A stretch of 64,000 bases of DNA from JAABVY01 sp964496505. Lineage in GTDB: Bacteria; Zixibacteria; MSB-5A5; JAABVY01. The notes below the pieces were generated by a model. It saw only the letters and a list, made by a program, of their open reading frames with translations, had not been told where the DNA came from and searched no databases. Positions 25,493 through 36,502 of this stretch are shown here, piece by piece; position 1 is the first letter of the stretch, and every line of letters starts with the position of its first letter. The stretch is from positions 17,328 to 81,327 of the forward strand of contig CAZBZV010000009.1 of assembly GCA_964496505.1 (NCBI GenBank), written 5' to 3'. The translations under genes were made by a program, and so were the position numbers.

Positions 25493-25626
25493 TTCTATTT
25501 CCTTTCTCTTTCATAATCTTCAATATTGAAGCAACACAAATCTCGGCAAATTGTTCTGCCAAAGCTTCTTAATCTAATAAAAATGCCCCCTGTTCGCAAG
25601 GGGATTGATTTGGTCAATTTTATGTT

Positions 25627-27423
25627 TTATGCCCGATTTCGCGCAGCGGCCAAAATAAGTGATAGTAATAGATTAAACCTGGAACTGCTTAAAGGTTTGT
25701 GAAGGAGCTGTCTTAAATAATCCAAATCCATTATGCCGGATAGAGAGTCCGCCCGATTAAAGGATGTCAGGGCATAATCGAGGATACCACGTTCGACCGC
25801 CTCCGGTTTGTATGCCCCGGGAAGTACGATTCTTCGAATTTTCCTCAGCAGGGCCGGATGTCTCTTCATGAGTCCTTTCAACATTAGTTTTGATCTGACT
25901 TTTGCAGAATCAGGTCTTGCACTGTAATCGGCATACACTATATCGAGGAGGCACAGATTACACATTTTCAAAAATCGGCTCATGAGTTTAAGCCCGGTTT
26001 TAAATCTGTCAGGAATACCGAGGGCATAAATATAGAACGGTATCGCTTCAAACGGCGTCTGGGTCCAGAAAAAATAGCGGCTGCGATCCTCGCCTTCATA
26101 TCCGAAGTTGGTGAGATAATCGAAGACCGTATAATAAAAATATTTTTCTTTCCAGCTCTCGGCTGGATAGTCTGATATTTCCGGTTCGAATTCATCAATT
26201 AAATCCGCTATCTCAAGTCCCAGCAGTTGTTTCAAATCCTCCTCATCAAAAACGGCAGGTGTATGAAATACCTGCTGCAGGAAATGATCTTCCGATTTAA
26301 TCCCGGCCTGTGATCTGTATGGTGTCTTCATAGAAGCTCCGCCGTCACCCGTATAGAAATCGGCGCCATAAGGCAGTCTCTCTAAGACAGCTTTGTAAAG
26401 GCCCAGGGCATTGGCCATTACCACATTGTTCAATCCCGGTTTGATTTCCGCAATTTTTTCGTAATCCTCAAATCCCGGTTTTTCCAGTTGGATTTTCATG
26501 AATTCAACATTCAGCGAATCTGCCACTTTTTCCGCAACGCTGACATCGTATGAATTACTGCGGGAGTGATTAATCGAACTTGCCGCCAGTATATCCACCT
26601 CAGCCATCTTCAAAGTGCCAAGCACAGCACGTGAATCCAGACCGCCCGACAGCGCGATAACTGCCCTTTCGGATATATTTGATTCGTTCCGATTAATAAC
26701 TGCCCGTTTTGCCTCAAATAATAATTTCTCGGCACACTCATCTATTAGTGATTCATCGTGAAGAGTATTAATATCCCATTGATAATATCGGACAGGCGCT
26801 GAATGGGCTTTTTTGACTTCTGTTTTTATGTAGGAAGCGTATGGCAGCCTCTTAATGCCCGAATAAATCGTCCTCTCTCCAAGCGGGTAACGAAGCATCA
26901 AAAACTGGGCAGTTCCGAAAAGATCAAACTCAGAGACATCATTCAGCTTTTGCACGAATGATATCTCTCTTGAAAGAGTAAGGCCGTTGGACGATTCGGC
27001 ATAGTATAGCGGCAGTTTTCCAAGAGCGTCGTTTGCAATTAGCAGCCTTTGATTGGGCTTATCGATTGCGGCAAACCAGAACTCGCCATCAAGCTCGACC
27101 AGCTTCTCCTTCAAAAAGCGAGGGAGATTGGATGCATTACCCCGAAAGGTATTCTCTGCTATGGCCTTCAGGATTGCAGATATATCATTCTCATCGCGGT
27201 TGTATATTTTGCCCTCCAGAAATACTACAAAATCGCCTGAATCATATTTGGAAACCGGATAGCCCTTATATCCTGAGAAACCGATTATAGTATTCTTATC
27301 CTCATACAGGATTTCAGAATGATAGCCGTGAAAGAAACGCATTTCTTTTAACCTTGCCTCGAATCTCGCTGCAATTTGCGCGTTCATATTGGCTCTGGAA
27401 AATAGAAGGGAAAGTCCGGGCAT
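25627..27423 (-). CDS. Asparagine-synthetase-like protein without the glutaminase cysteine
   Basis: A 598-residue protein with a class II glutamine amidotransferase-like N-terminal domain (about 1-190) and an Asn-synthase PP-loop domain (ATP site SGGLDSRAVLG near residue 265). The ATG at 27423 is preferred because AAAGGA lies seven bases upstream; the upstream ATG at 27474 has no ribosome site. From this start the protein begins MPGLS, so Cys2, the nucleophile that releases ammonia from glutamine, is replaced by Pro. It may use free ammonia or another amine, as beta-lactam synthetases and lasso-peptide cyclases do. No peptide precursor was seen nearby, so the substrate is open. Confidence 0.7.
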   Translation of the reverse strand: MPGLSLLFSRANMNAQIAARFEARLKEMRFFHGYHSEILYEDKNTIIGFSGYKGYPVSKYDSGDFVVFLEGKIYNRDENDISAILKAIAENTFRGNASNLPRFLKEKLVELDGEFWFAAIDKPNQRLLIANDALGKLPLYYAESSNGLTLSREISFVQKLNDVSEFDLFGTAQFLMLRYPLGERTIYSGIKRLPYASYIKTEVKKAHSAPVRYYQWDINTLHDESLIDECAEKLLFEAKRAVINRNESNISERAVIALSGGLDSRAVLGTLKMAEVDILAASSINHSRSNSYDVSVAEKVADSLNVEFMKIQLEKPGFEDYEKIAEIKPGLNNVVMANALGLYKAVLERLPYGADFYTGDGGASMKTPYRSQAGIKSEDHFLQQVFHTPAVFDEEDLKQLLGLEIADLIDEFEPEISDYPAESWKEKYFYYTVFDYLTNFGYEGEDRSRYFFWTQTPFEAIPFYIYALGIPDRFKTGLKLMSRFLKMCNLCLLDIVYADYSARPDSAKVRSKLMLKGLMKRHPALLRKIRRIVLPGAYKPEAVERGILDYALTSFNRADSLSGIMDLDYLRQLLHKPLSSSRFNLLLSLILAAARNRA

Positions 27424-27504
27424 ATAATCCTTTTTTGTATCGAAATGCTGTGATGATTTTATCGAATAGCGCATAAATTGTCAACTAAACATATCAATCG
27501 CAAT

Positions 27505-27534
27505 AAAAAAGCCCTGCAATGAAGCAGGGCCTTT
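27505..27534 (-). terminator. Intrinsic terminator of groESL
   Basis: GCCCTGC and GCAGGGC form a stem; read on the minus strand it is followed by a run of Ts. It lies 25 bases after the groEL stop. Confidence 0.9.
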
Positions 27535-27558
27535 CTATCATTAAATGCGGATTTTCGA

Positions 27559-29205
<1,647 letters not shown>

Positions 29206-29225
29206 AGTATATCATCTCCTTTTAA

Positions 29226-29516
29226 TTAATCTTTCACAACTGCCAGAATATCTGATTCACGCATGATCAAGAGGTCTTTGTCATCGACCCTGACCTCGGA
29301 GCCTGAATACTTGCCGTAGAGAATCTTGTCGCCCACGGATACTTCCATGTTGATCTTATTGCCATCGTCGGTCATACGGCCTGAACCGATTGCAATAATC
29401 TTACCCTCCTGGGGCCTTTCCTTGGCGGTATCGGGAATAATAATCCCGCCCTTTTTAACCTCGGCGGGCTCCATTGGCTCAACCAGAACCCTGTCTGCCA
29501 AAGGCTGAATGTTCAT
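29226..29516 (-). CDS. groES: Co-chaperonin GroES
   Basis: The 96-residue lid of the GroEL chamber. It begins with IQPLADRVLVEP, has the mobile loop (KKGGIIIPDTAKERPQEG) and ends with the LLIMRESDILAVV strand. Upstream are an AAGGAGG ribosome site and the CIRCE operator, so heat-shock control by HrcA is expected. First gene of the groESL operon. Confidence 0.98.
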   Translation of the reverse strand: MNIQPLADRVLVEPMEPAEVKKGGIIIPDTAKERPQEGKIIAIGSGRMTDDGNKINMEVSVGDKILYGKYSGSEVRVDDKDLLIMRESDILAVVKD

Positions 29517-29581
29517 GCGAACCTCCTTATTTTTAATAACTTAACTTATAATATCGGACTTTATTTATCCATTTCACTTTA

Positions 29582-29608
29582 TTAGCACTCGCTTAATATG
29601 AGTGCTAA
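29582..29608 (-). promoter_or_regulatory. CIRCE operator (HrcA binding site)
   Basis: Perfect TTAGCACTC-N9-GAGTGCTAA, the consensus CIRCE sequence, about 66 bases before the groES ATG. It overlaps the stop codon of the upstream antiporter gene. hrcA is not in the window. Confidence 0.97.
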
Positions 29609-30921
29609 CAGCGAGCCAATATAAAAGTTCCAAATAAAAAATCAAGTGCGATTTGTAGGTTTTTTTGAGAATTTTTAATCCGGGCTGGACTTTGCCGATT
29701 TTTTCTGCCATACAACTTAGTAAAAGGCATATCCGTAGCACCATGCATGATAATCGAGGCAAAAATGATAAAGCTTCCTACAGCCCAGACCTTAAGCTCT
29801 CCGGTTCTTTCGAAGGCGAGAGTTGAATAAAATATTGCCGCCACGCCGATGGGCCCGAACCATCCGGCAAACAGATTGTCCCCCAGGGTCCTGAATTGTC
29901 CGATAAGCTTTTTTGTCAGCAGGAGCGCCGGAAGACGGCGGAGAAGAAGAATTGCCGCCGCCAAAACCATAAGCGGCCAGCCGAATTCAAACCATTGATG
30001 CCAGGGTAAGATCAGCCCGAAGAGAAAAAATATCGGCAGGTCGACAAAACGTTTTATAATTTCCTCTATATGTTCAGCTTTTGGATCAAATTTCTCGCCG
30101 ATTACTAGGTTCATGGTTACGCCTGAGGCAAAAACCGCCAGGAGAGCATCGCTGTGCAAAAGCTTGACCATTCCCAGAGTTGCCAGGGCGGTTGACAGCG
30201 CAATTGCTATTAGGGAGCGCCTTTCAACATCGGGATGAATTTCCGTCCATAATAAAAGCCTGCCAATTATATAACCCAGAATTATCCCGGCGGCTACCGC
30301 ACCAATGGTCTCCCATAGAATCACTCTTAGAACCAGATCTCTGACTGCCTCCATCGAAGGAAGATCCATAAATAGTATCGGGATCATCACAAATGGAAAT
30401 GCCAGGGCATCATTGGCGGCAGATTCAGCCGAGATCAGGTGCCGTACACCCTTTGGGATATTCTCTTCAGCCGTCTCACCGGTGACAATTGTACCAGCCA
30501 CTACAGGATCGGTGGGAGCCACACATGCCCCGATCAATAGAGCTGTCCAGATCGGCAATCCAATGAAAAGATAAGTCAGAAATCCGCTTACCAGCCACAT
30601 CAGGGGAAGCACTATTAAAATGAGCACAAACATATCCTTGCGGTTGTCGGGAATGAAGCTGTTAGGCAGTCTAAATGCGATTCCGATCAATGTGATTGCG
30701 ATAGTTATCCTGGCGATTTCCTTCAGTATGATTATGGGATCTCCCCAATTGCCCAATTCCAGTAATCCCAGAGCTGATGGCCCGGCAATGAAGCCGAATG
30801 CCAGGGCGACAATGGGCTCGGAAATAAAGAAGTTGATCTTGAAATAATTGCTGAACAGCTCCAGAAGCAGGAGCATCCCGCCCAGAACCATCAGCAGAAT
30901 ATTCAATTCATTGGTAGACAT
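29605..30921 (-). CDS. CPA1-type cation:proton antiporter
   Basis: A 438-residue inner-membrane protein with about 12 hydrophobic segments. Na+/H+ exchanger signatures seen: GACVAPTDPVVAGTI with the paired polar residues, and SAESAANDALAFPFVM with the ion-binding Asn-Asp. It resembles NhaP-type Na+(K+)/H+ antiporters. The C-terminal cytoplasmic tail is short. Its stop codon lies inside the CIRCE element of groESL, so the two units abut directly; read-through into groESL is possible but HrcA bound at CIRCE would sit at the boundary. Ribosome site weak. Confidence 0.85.
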   Translation of the reverse strand: MSTNELNILLMVLGGMLLLLELFSNYFKINFFISEPIVALAFGFIAGPSALGLLELGNWGDPIIILKEIARITIAITLIGIAFRLPNSFIPDNRKDMFVLILIVLPLMWLVSGFLTYLFIGLPIWTALLIGACVAPTDPVVAGTIVTGETAEENIPKGVRHLISAESAANDALAFPFVMIPILFMDLPSMEAVRDLVLRVILWETIGAVAAGIILGYIIGRLLLWTEIHPDVERRSLIAIALSTALATLGMVKLLHSDALLAVFASGVTMNLVIGEKFDPKAEHIEEIIKRFVDLPIFFLFGLILPWHQWFEFGWPLMVLAAAILLLRRLPALLLTKKLIGQFRTLGDNLFAGWFGPIGVAAIFYSTLAFERTGELKVWAVGSFIIFASIIMHGATDMPFTKLYGRKNRQSPARIKNSQKNLQIALDFLFGTFILARC

Positions 30922-31025
30922 AATTTATTTATGACTGCATTAAAAACCAAATTCACTGAACTCCACCCTTTATATCAAGTATAGTGGATTTTAATACAGG
31001 GACAAGCCGTAATTGCTGTTGATAT

Positions 31026-31058
31026 AAAAAAGCCCGCTATGAATATGCGGGCTTTTTT
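31026..31058 (-). terminator. Intrinsic terminator
   Basis: AAAAAAGCCCGC and GCGGGCTTTTTT form a strong hairpin. It ends the dockerin gene at 31078 on the minus strand and separates it from the antiporter gene. Confidence 0.9.
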
Positions 31059-31077
31059 ACTTATACAGCTCTATTTA

Positions 31078-33624
31078 TTAACAATCGGGAATTCCATCAC
31101 CGTTAGTATCGCAGGGCGAGAAACCTCCGATAAAGACATAATTGATTACCCATACGGCATCGGAGACATTGACAGTGCCGTCACAGTTGGCGTCTCCGGC
31201 CTCGTATGGTTCGGGCGGATCGCCGCCGATAAAGACGTAGTTTATGATCCAGACCGCATCGCTGATATTTACTCCTTGGTCGCCATTGGCATCCCCGCAT
31301 ACATAGACAGGGCCTTCCCAGGTCGGCACCAGAGTGCGCAGAGCCCATGAATCGAGAATTATGCAGGGCTCCATGCCCGGGCCTTCCATGGCATTGAATA
31401 TAATCGCTCCCGGTCCGGGGGCAGTAACCGCCCCGACAGGCACAACATATTCACCGGGCCCGGTTATCTCAATTATCTGATCCGGTATTGACGCCGAGGG
31501 ACACTGCACCAGCAAAATACCTGGCTGGAGAACATCCAGCACGTTTATATAAATCTCCATATCATCCCACCAGGGATTGTAATCCTCAGCCAAAAATTCG
31601 CCCTGGAAAATTTCCACGCCTCCGCAGGGACCAATCATCATCGGCAGTTCGCTGAGCGGGAATCCATCCATGTGTATTCCCGGCACACTGTAGAATGGCG
31701 CCATGATTTCACTGAATTCAAGGGGCGAGTTATCATTTCCGCCGTTGGAAATATTTGCAAAGAGAATGCCGTTGCTGGGGCTGTCGGCTGCCGCGCTCTG
31801 TTTATGGCTGACATCTACCGTCACGCTGAACTGGCCGTTGTCATTGTGAATCCAGAACACGCCGGTCGAACCTTCGGGTACTTTATGTACCCTCTCATCA
31901 TTTCCGGGCTCATAACCTGCGCTTCCGGGAAGGTTCCAGTTCCATTTTTTGACCTTGGTTTTGGAACCATCGGCCTGTTCTTCATAGAGGGTGACATTAC
32001 CGCATCCGCCCTCACCTTTGAATTTCAATTTAATCTCGCCTCCCGGAGGCACCTTGACCTTCTTCCAATCACAATATTTCTTGAACTGGTAGCGCACCCA
32101 GCTTGGCGAACCGCCGGAGATCGAACTGTCGGCATCTGATATTAATGAGGAATCTTCGGCAAGCAGCGAATCCAGTATGGGGATCCATGGATGCTGCGGA
32201 CCCACCGAGTCCTTTATGTCCTCAATTCGGTCTTTATGTGCCTGAACCGTGTCACGAAACGCCTCCAGCCATCTGCGGTAATGGCTTCTGGCGCTGTCTA
32301 CCGCGCTTTCATAATCATCGCCCGCGGCCAGACGTTCGATTTTCTTGAGAAGAAACGGACTTCCGGCGCCATCGCCCCATCCCAGGGCATCGGAACTGGC
32401 GGCCGAGTTGGCATGTATTTCAGTTTTATTCTTATCGTTCAGGTTTTTGAGCGAGTCTATTATCTGTCCCCCAAAGCACTGGGTCATCTCGTCATACATA
32501 TACTTGCAGCAGGAATCGATCAGCTTTTGCTGCTGTTCTCTCAATTCTCCCCCGTCAAGATAGTTGGTATCGAGGAGCACTATTCCATCCCCGTCCTCAC
32601 CGTGATTTGAGACCATTTTCTGCACAGTGGCATCTTTGCCGTTGCGTGAGCATTCGGCGATTTTGCGGGCGATCTCGTCATGAGCTGCCTGAATATTTGC
32701 CTCGGTAGCCGAGGCAACCATCGAATCGGGAATTTCCGAGGTGTCGCCGCTGTTGCCGTCATAATAGATGACCTTGACATTTTGCGGACAGTAGTTTTCG
32801 TTGTTTACCTTGTGCTTGTAGAGATTTTCGATATCTTCCCAGAATCCGGGATGGTTGTTGGCGGCATCACCGCCGCCGCTTATCAGGATTCCGAATTTGC
32901 AGGAATCGCAGTCGCGGGACTGGTTGATATCGAACTTCTTATCTTCATCTTTTGGCAGGTATGGATCGAATTTGCCTTCGTTAATTAATTCATACCCGGT
33001 AGCGTCTATAGAAATATAAACCGTGTCATCAGGATAAATCGGATTAGGATTCGGGATAAGCGAAACCGTTCCGGTCACCAGCACCATACCGCCGTACCAG
33101 TAATCCAGCGGAGGCAGAGCGCCTTCGATAAATATGATTGTATGCTGGGGCATAAGCTCGCGCGAGATATAGCGGGCGTAGTTGGTGACCAGTTTGCTGT
33201 CGTTACCTTCGGAAAATTCACCAAGAACATTGACAACCTGGTCCTCGACCGCCTGCATATTAGCATACAAATCCGGTATGCTGTAATACAGCTCCATTAC
33301 CCGGATTATCCCGGTCATGCTGGGGTGAAATGTGCACTCGTATTCGTAATATCCGGGATTATTGAAGGTGTAGCTGTACGATTCTCCCGGAGCCAGCGTT
33401 CCGGAATCCCAGATACCGTCAAGCGAGGTTGAGGTGTGGTTTACGGTATGATTATTGGTCCAGCGCACTGTTGCGCCTGTTTCGACTGCAAGATCAGCGG
33501 GATCGAAATTGAATCCCGGAATCGAAACATCGATAATCTGAGCGTTAAGGCTCAGGGGAATCATGAGGAGCAGAAATGCAAAAATTACTCCCCGGATGTG
33601 AATTGATTTGGATGTAGTATTCAC
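31078..33624 (-). CDS. Cupredoxin / caspase-like (C13-type) protein with dockerin
   Basis: An 848-residue secreted protein. The GTG at 33624 is chosen over the TTG at 33636 because GGGAGG lies just upstream and the signal peptide then follows. A cupredoxin-like domain (about 30-110) has likely copper ligands His63, Cys97, His100 and Met103 in NHTVNHT and CTFHPSMTG. A caspase/legumain-like domain follows (about 245-420), with a His-Cys dyad at His342 (VSNHGEDGDG) and Cys383 (TQCFGGQIIDSL). Beta-rich regions and the dockerin double repeat, ending PCDTNGDGIPDC, complete it. A copper domain fused to a caspase-like domain is unusual. Peptidase activity is inferred from the dyad only. Confidence 0.7.
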   Translation of the reverse strand: MNTTSKSIHIRGVIFAFLLLMIPLSLNAQIIDVSIPGFNFDPADLAVETGATVRWTNNHTVNHTSTSLDGIWDSGTLAPGESYSYTFNNPGYYEYECTFHPSMTGIIRVMELYYSIPDLYANMQAVEDQVVNVLGEFSEGNDSKLVTNYARYISRELMPQHTIIFIEGALPPLDYWYGGMVLVTGTVSLIPNPNPIYPDDTVYISIDATGYELINEGKFDPYLPKDEDKKFDINQSRDCDSCKFGILISGGGDAANNHPGFWEDIENLYKHKVNNENYCPQNVKVIYYDGNSGDTSEIPDSMVASATEANIQAAHDEIARKIAECSRNGKDATVQKMVSNHGEDGDGIVLLDTNYLDGGELREQQQKLIDSCCKYMYDEMTQCFGGQIIDSLKNLNDKNKTEIHANSAASSDALGWGDGAGSPFLLKKIERLAAGDDYESAVDSARSHYRRWLEAFRDTVQAHKDRIEDIKDSVGPQHPWIPILDSLLAEDSSLISDADSSISGGSPSWVRYQFKKYCDWKKVKVPPGGEIKLKFKGEGGCGNVTLYEEQADGSKTKVKKWNWNLPGSAGYEPGNDERVHKVPEGSTGVFWIHNDNGQFSVTVDVSHKQSAAADSPSNGILFANISNGGNDNSPLEFSEIMAPFYSVPGIHMDGFPLSELPMMIGPCGGVEIFQGEFLAEDYNPWWDDMEIYINVLDVLQPGILLVQCPSASIPDQIIEITGPGEYVVPVGAVTAPGPGAIIFNAMEGPGMEPCIILDSWALRTLVPTWEGPVYVCGDANGDQGVNISDAVWIINYVFIGGDPPEPYEAGDANCDGTVNVSDAVWVINYVFIGGFSPCDTNGDGIPDC

Positions 33625-33702
33625 GTAGCCTCCCAAAGTGAGATAGTTGGTTTTATTTCAATATCAGGCGTAGATAGCGAATGTATTCTGCTTCTTGGAC
33701 TT

Positions 33703-33730
33703 AAGATAGAATTTTAAGTCTATAAGTCAA
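33703..33730 (-). promoter_or_regulatory. Promoter of the cupredoxin/caspase dockerin gene
   Basis: Minus strand TTGACT, 16 bases, TATCTTAAG. Same spacing as the other dockerin gene promoters. Confidence 0.45.
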
Positions 33731-33824
33731 GAACAATTGTAATCTTGATAAAAGTGGTCGGGATAGGTAGGTGAGCATCTCTTCAATTCCTGCGCCTCAG
33801 AAATTGACGTAACCTTATTTGTAT

Positions 33825-33853
33825 CCCGGGCGCACCAGGAGGTACGTCCAGCA
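33825..33853. repeat. Family C repeat fragment
   Basis: CCCGGGCGCACCAGGAGGTA followed by CGTCCAGCAC, matching 22770-22801 and 35146-35175. Confidence 0.7.
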
Positions 33854-33870
33854 CAAGAATCAGTTTAATC

Positions 33871-34911
33871 CTACTCCTGCTCCAATATTCCTGGGATTGG
33901 AAAATGGCATGGACTTAATCTATAATGAAATTCCTCGCCCACGATCCCAATCGATTTAATCTTGCCATCGTGATCCAATGAAACATGCCATCTTGAAATA
34001 CGGTCTGTGACGGTTGTTGAGAATAAGGCGCGATTAATAGAGATTGCTGTCAGATAGATGTCAGTTCCCTGTGATGTTTCAGATTTTATCGTTATAAAAT
34101 CTAAACCACTCTCCTGTTCAAAAAATATACTATTTGCCTCAGCGGTTTCTTTATATTCATCATTCACTTCAAGACATTTATTATACCCAGATCTCAATTT
34201 GCCATAGTCTTTCAAATTATCCAAATACAGAGCACCATAATATATATCAAATCCAGGCAGGTCACAGATTCCACATGAAAATATTAGGTCACTCATAACG
34301 GCTTCTTCTGCAGATTCTACAAAAACTATTTCCCTATTATCGCCAACATGGAGCTTTATTAGGAGTTTCGCAAGACATGCGTCTGATATCGGCAAAATAT
34401 CTGGATTATCTGTAATCATTCTATTGAAATTCTTTTTAAGCATCTCTCCTCTATTAAAACCATTTAATTGATAGAACTTATCATTAGATTTATCGATGCC
34501 TATATAAAATGTATTTCCTCCTGCAAGAGGACTAAAGTACTCCAATAAAATAAAATCAGGTGCCTCTGGAAAAAAATACTCGGCTTGCATTCTCAACCTG
34601 TCAGCCGCAATCGGCATATCCTCGTCCTTTAGAAAGTAGTCCAAAACTCTTGCAAATTCCTTTCTCTTTTCCATGCCTCCATAAATGGAAGGAATTGAAT
34701 CTTCTGTTGAATAATATGACGTTTGTCCCGTGTAGGTATTAGATGTGTCCTCCATATATTGTTCGCTTATGAAAGTAAAGTCATGAACAATATATTTGCA
34801 GCTATTATTCCATTCTATAACGGTGTAGGGTAACGGTTGTGAGAATGAAACCCGCATTATAGATGGCAGCGTGAGCAGCATGATAGTTGCTAATGTAATT
34901 TTTTTTATCAT
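33871..34911 (-). CDS. Secreted or periplasmic protein of unknown function
   Basis: A 346-residue protein I do not recognise. It has an N-terminal signal peptide (about 1-25, ending near VSFSQ), no transmembrane helix afterwards and no dockerin tail. It is rich in Asp, Glu and Tyr, and has scattered cysteines (SCGICDLPG near 215). GGAG precedes the ATG. Base composition is somewhat more AT-rich than the neighbouring genes. It lies alone between repeat-filled gaps, which is compatible with a recently acquired or fast-evolving gene. Confidence 0.6.
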   Translation of the reverse strand: MIKKITLATIMLLTLPSIMRVSFSQPLPYTVIEWNNSCKYIVHDFTFISEQYMEDTSNTYTGQTSYYSTEDSIPSIYGGMEKRKEFARVLDYFLKDEDMPIAADRLRMQAEYFFPEAPDFILLEYFSPLAGGNTFYIGIDKSNDKFYQLNGFNRGEMLKKNFNRMITDNPDILPISDACLAKLLIKLHVGDNREIVFVESAEEAVMSDLIFSCGICDLPGFDIYYGALYLDNLKDYGKLRSGYNKCLEVNDEYKETAEANSIFFEQESGLDFITIKSETSQGTDIYLTAISINRALFSTTVTDRISRWHVSLDHDGKIKSIGIVGEEFHYRLSPCHFPIPGILEQE

Positions 34912-34972
34912 AAATCACTCCATCTCAAGCAATCTATTCGGTGCAGGGTCCCCGTGGTCCTGCCTATGCTCC

Positions 34973-35226
34973 GGGTGACCCGATCTTCAGATCGGGCTTA
35001 TACATTGAAATCTATCCCAAGCTAAAGCTTGGGGCACCCTGAAAGAGGAATTGTCTTCACGCCCAAAGCCAGTTTGAGCGTGCCACCCAATTCACTCAAT
35101 TCGTGCGCCGGGTTCTTCTGAACATCATCGTCCTTCGCCGCGACTTCTGGGCGCACCGGGAGGTACGCCCAGCACGATAAAGGTTTTCCCCACTTCGTGC
35201 GCGGCGTACGTCCTCGTGCGCCGCGT
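34973..35226. repeat. Cluster of intergenic repeats (families B, C)
   Basis: A family B-like element at 34973-35039 (GGGTGACCCGATCTTCAGAT, ending CTTGGGGCACCC). A CACGCCCAAAG/GAGCGTGCCACCC element lies at 35058-35090, also present near 59465. GGGCGCACCGGGAGGTACGC is at 35149-35168. The family C hairpin GTGCGCGGCGTACG/CGTGCGCCGCG is at 35193-35226. It fills the gap between the 33871 and 35237 genes. Confidence 0.75.
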
Positions 35227-35236
35227 GAAATATCAA

Positions 35237-36502
35237 TTACAATCCCGCGGTCAGCATGAAATAAAACCAGGTGCCGGTATCGGAATAGGGGCTTTGCCAG
35301 TCCTCTGACGGAAAAAAGAGCGATAATCCGCCCTGGGCGTCGAGGTTTTCATAAATATTGTATTTAGCCGTGAAATCGACCTCGTTGCCAATCGCATTTG
35401 ACATGGCATCTCCAGTTGGATAGCCAAAAGTATGATAGTCTTCCATTGTTCTGAAATAATGGAAATCGAAGCCGAACCACCATTTATCGGTTAACATTGC
35501 GGACGCTCTTACAAAAAGATCCATCAGGCCCTCGAACGGATTGCTTACAAAATAATCCATATATCCACGAAAAGCATGCCCGGTAGCATAAAGATTGTTA
35601 TAGGTGTTCAACTCTTCCGGATTGGTGCCGTCATCGCCGGATGTGATATCCACCCCGACCGCAATACGCGGTTTGGCGTTATTGTCTACAAAAGTGTATC
35701 CCAGTTCAGCCGCAACCATATAGGCCTTTACAGTTTCGACATTTATCATGTCATACTCGCCGCCCTGATAGGCAAAATCCAGGTTAAAATCAAGCCCGTA
35801 TTCGGTCTGGCGATGATAATATGTTCCGACCGTGTAACGCGCAATCGTGGCCTTGCCTGAGCCGGGACGGGATTCCTGATGATCGTAATCCAGGATTCCA
35901 AAGAGATGGAAATGATTGTTCAGCCATCTTGTATAAAGGCCGTAGAGATGATGGTCTCCGGCACGCGGCGGAGTATTAAATCCGCGTTCGACAATCTTCA
36001 TCAGGAAGACATCTAACGACATAAAACCGCCGTCATATCCCAACCGCAGTCCGTCGAAGGTCCGTCCCACATTACTCCATCCCACAGCCCCGATAACACG
36101 CTGGCGTCCGTATTTGGCCTCGAAACGTCCGATCTGCATCCAGCCGCCCTCCATGCCGGGAAGCATGAATTTGATAAAGGCCTGATGAACTCCAAGGTTG
36201 TTGTCATTGGAAAGACCGGCTGAATTTGTGCCCAAATTTCGGGAATCCTGTATTTGCAAATAGACAATTGTATTTTCTATACGTGAAAATTCAAGACCCA
36301 GGCGTGTTCTCAGGTATGATCTTTCCACCATATCTGTGTTGGAATTGAAATCTTTGCCGTCAACCTCGGTGCGCTCACGAATCGTGCCATCGATAATAAG
36401 CCCGTCTGTGACCTCGATTCCCTGACCATTGACAAATGACGGCAGGATCAGCAATGACAGGGTAAACAGCATTATATTGAGCAGGCGTTTTGATAATCTC
36501 AT
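35237..36502 (-). CDS. Outer-membrane beta-barrel porin, alginate-export-like
   Basis: A 421-residue protein with a signal peptide (about 1-27) followed by alternating beta strands, many aromatic residues at strand ends and a C-terminal aromatic/leucine strand (GTWFYFMLTAGL). The N-terminal part (TDGLIIDGTIRERTEV, RTRLGLEFSR, QIGRFEAKYGRQRVIG) fits the alginate_exp family of 18-strand porins. Likely a passive outer-membrane channel; substrate unknown. GAGGGAACC precedes the ATG. Confidence 0.75.
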   Translation of the reverse strand: MRLSKRLLNIMLFTLSLLILPSFVNGQGIEVTDGLIIDGTIRERTEVDGKDFNSNTDMVERSYLRTRLGLEFSRIENTIVYLQIQDSRNLGTNSAGLSNDNNLGVHQAFIKFMLPGMEGGWMQIGRFEAKYGRQRVIGAVGWSNVGRTFDGLRLGYDGGFMSLDVFLMKIVERGFNTPPRAGDHHLYGLYTRWLNNHFHLFGILDYDHQESRPGSGKATIARYTVGTYYHRQTEYGLDFNLDFAYQGGEYDMINVETVKAYMVAAELGYTFVDNNAKPRIAVGVDITSGDDGTNPEELNTYNNLYATGHAFRGYMDYFVSNPFEGLMDLFVRASAMLTDKWWFGFDFHYFRTMEDYHTFGYPTGDAMSNAIGNEVDFTAKYNIYENLDAQGGLSLFFPSEDWQSPYSDTGTWFYFMLTAGL

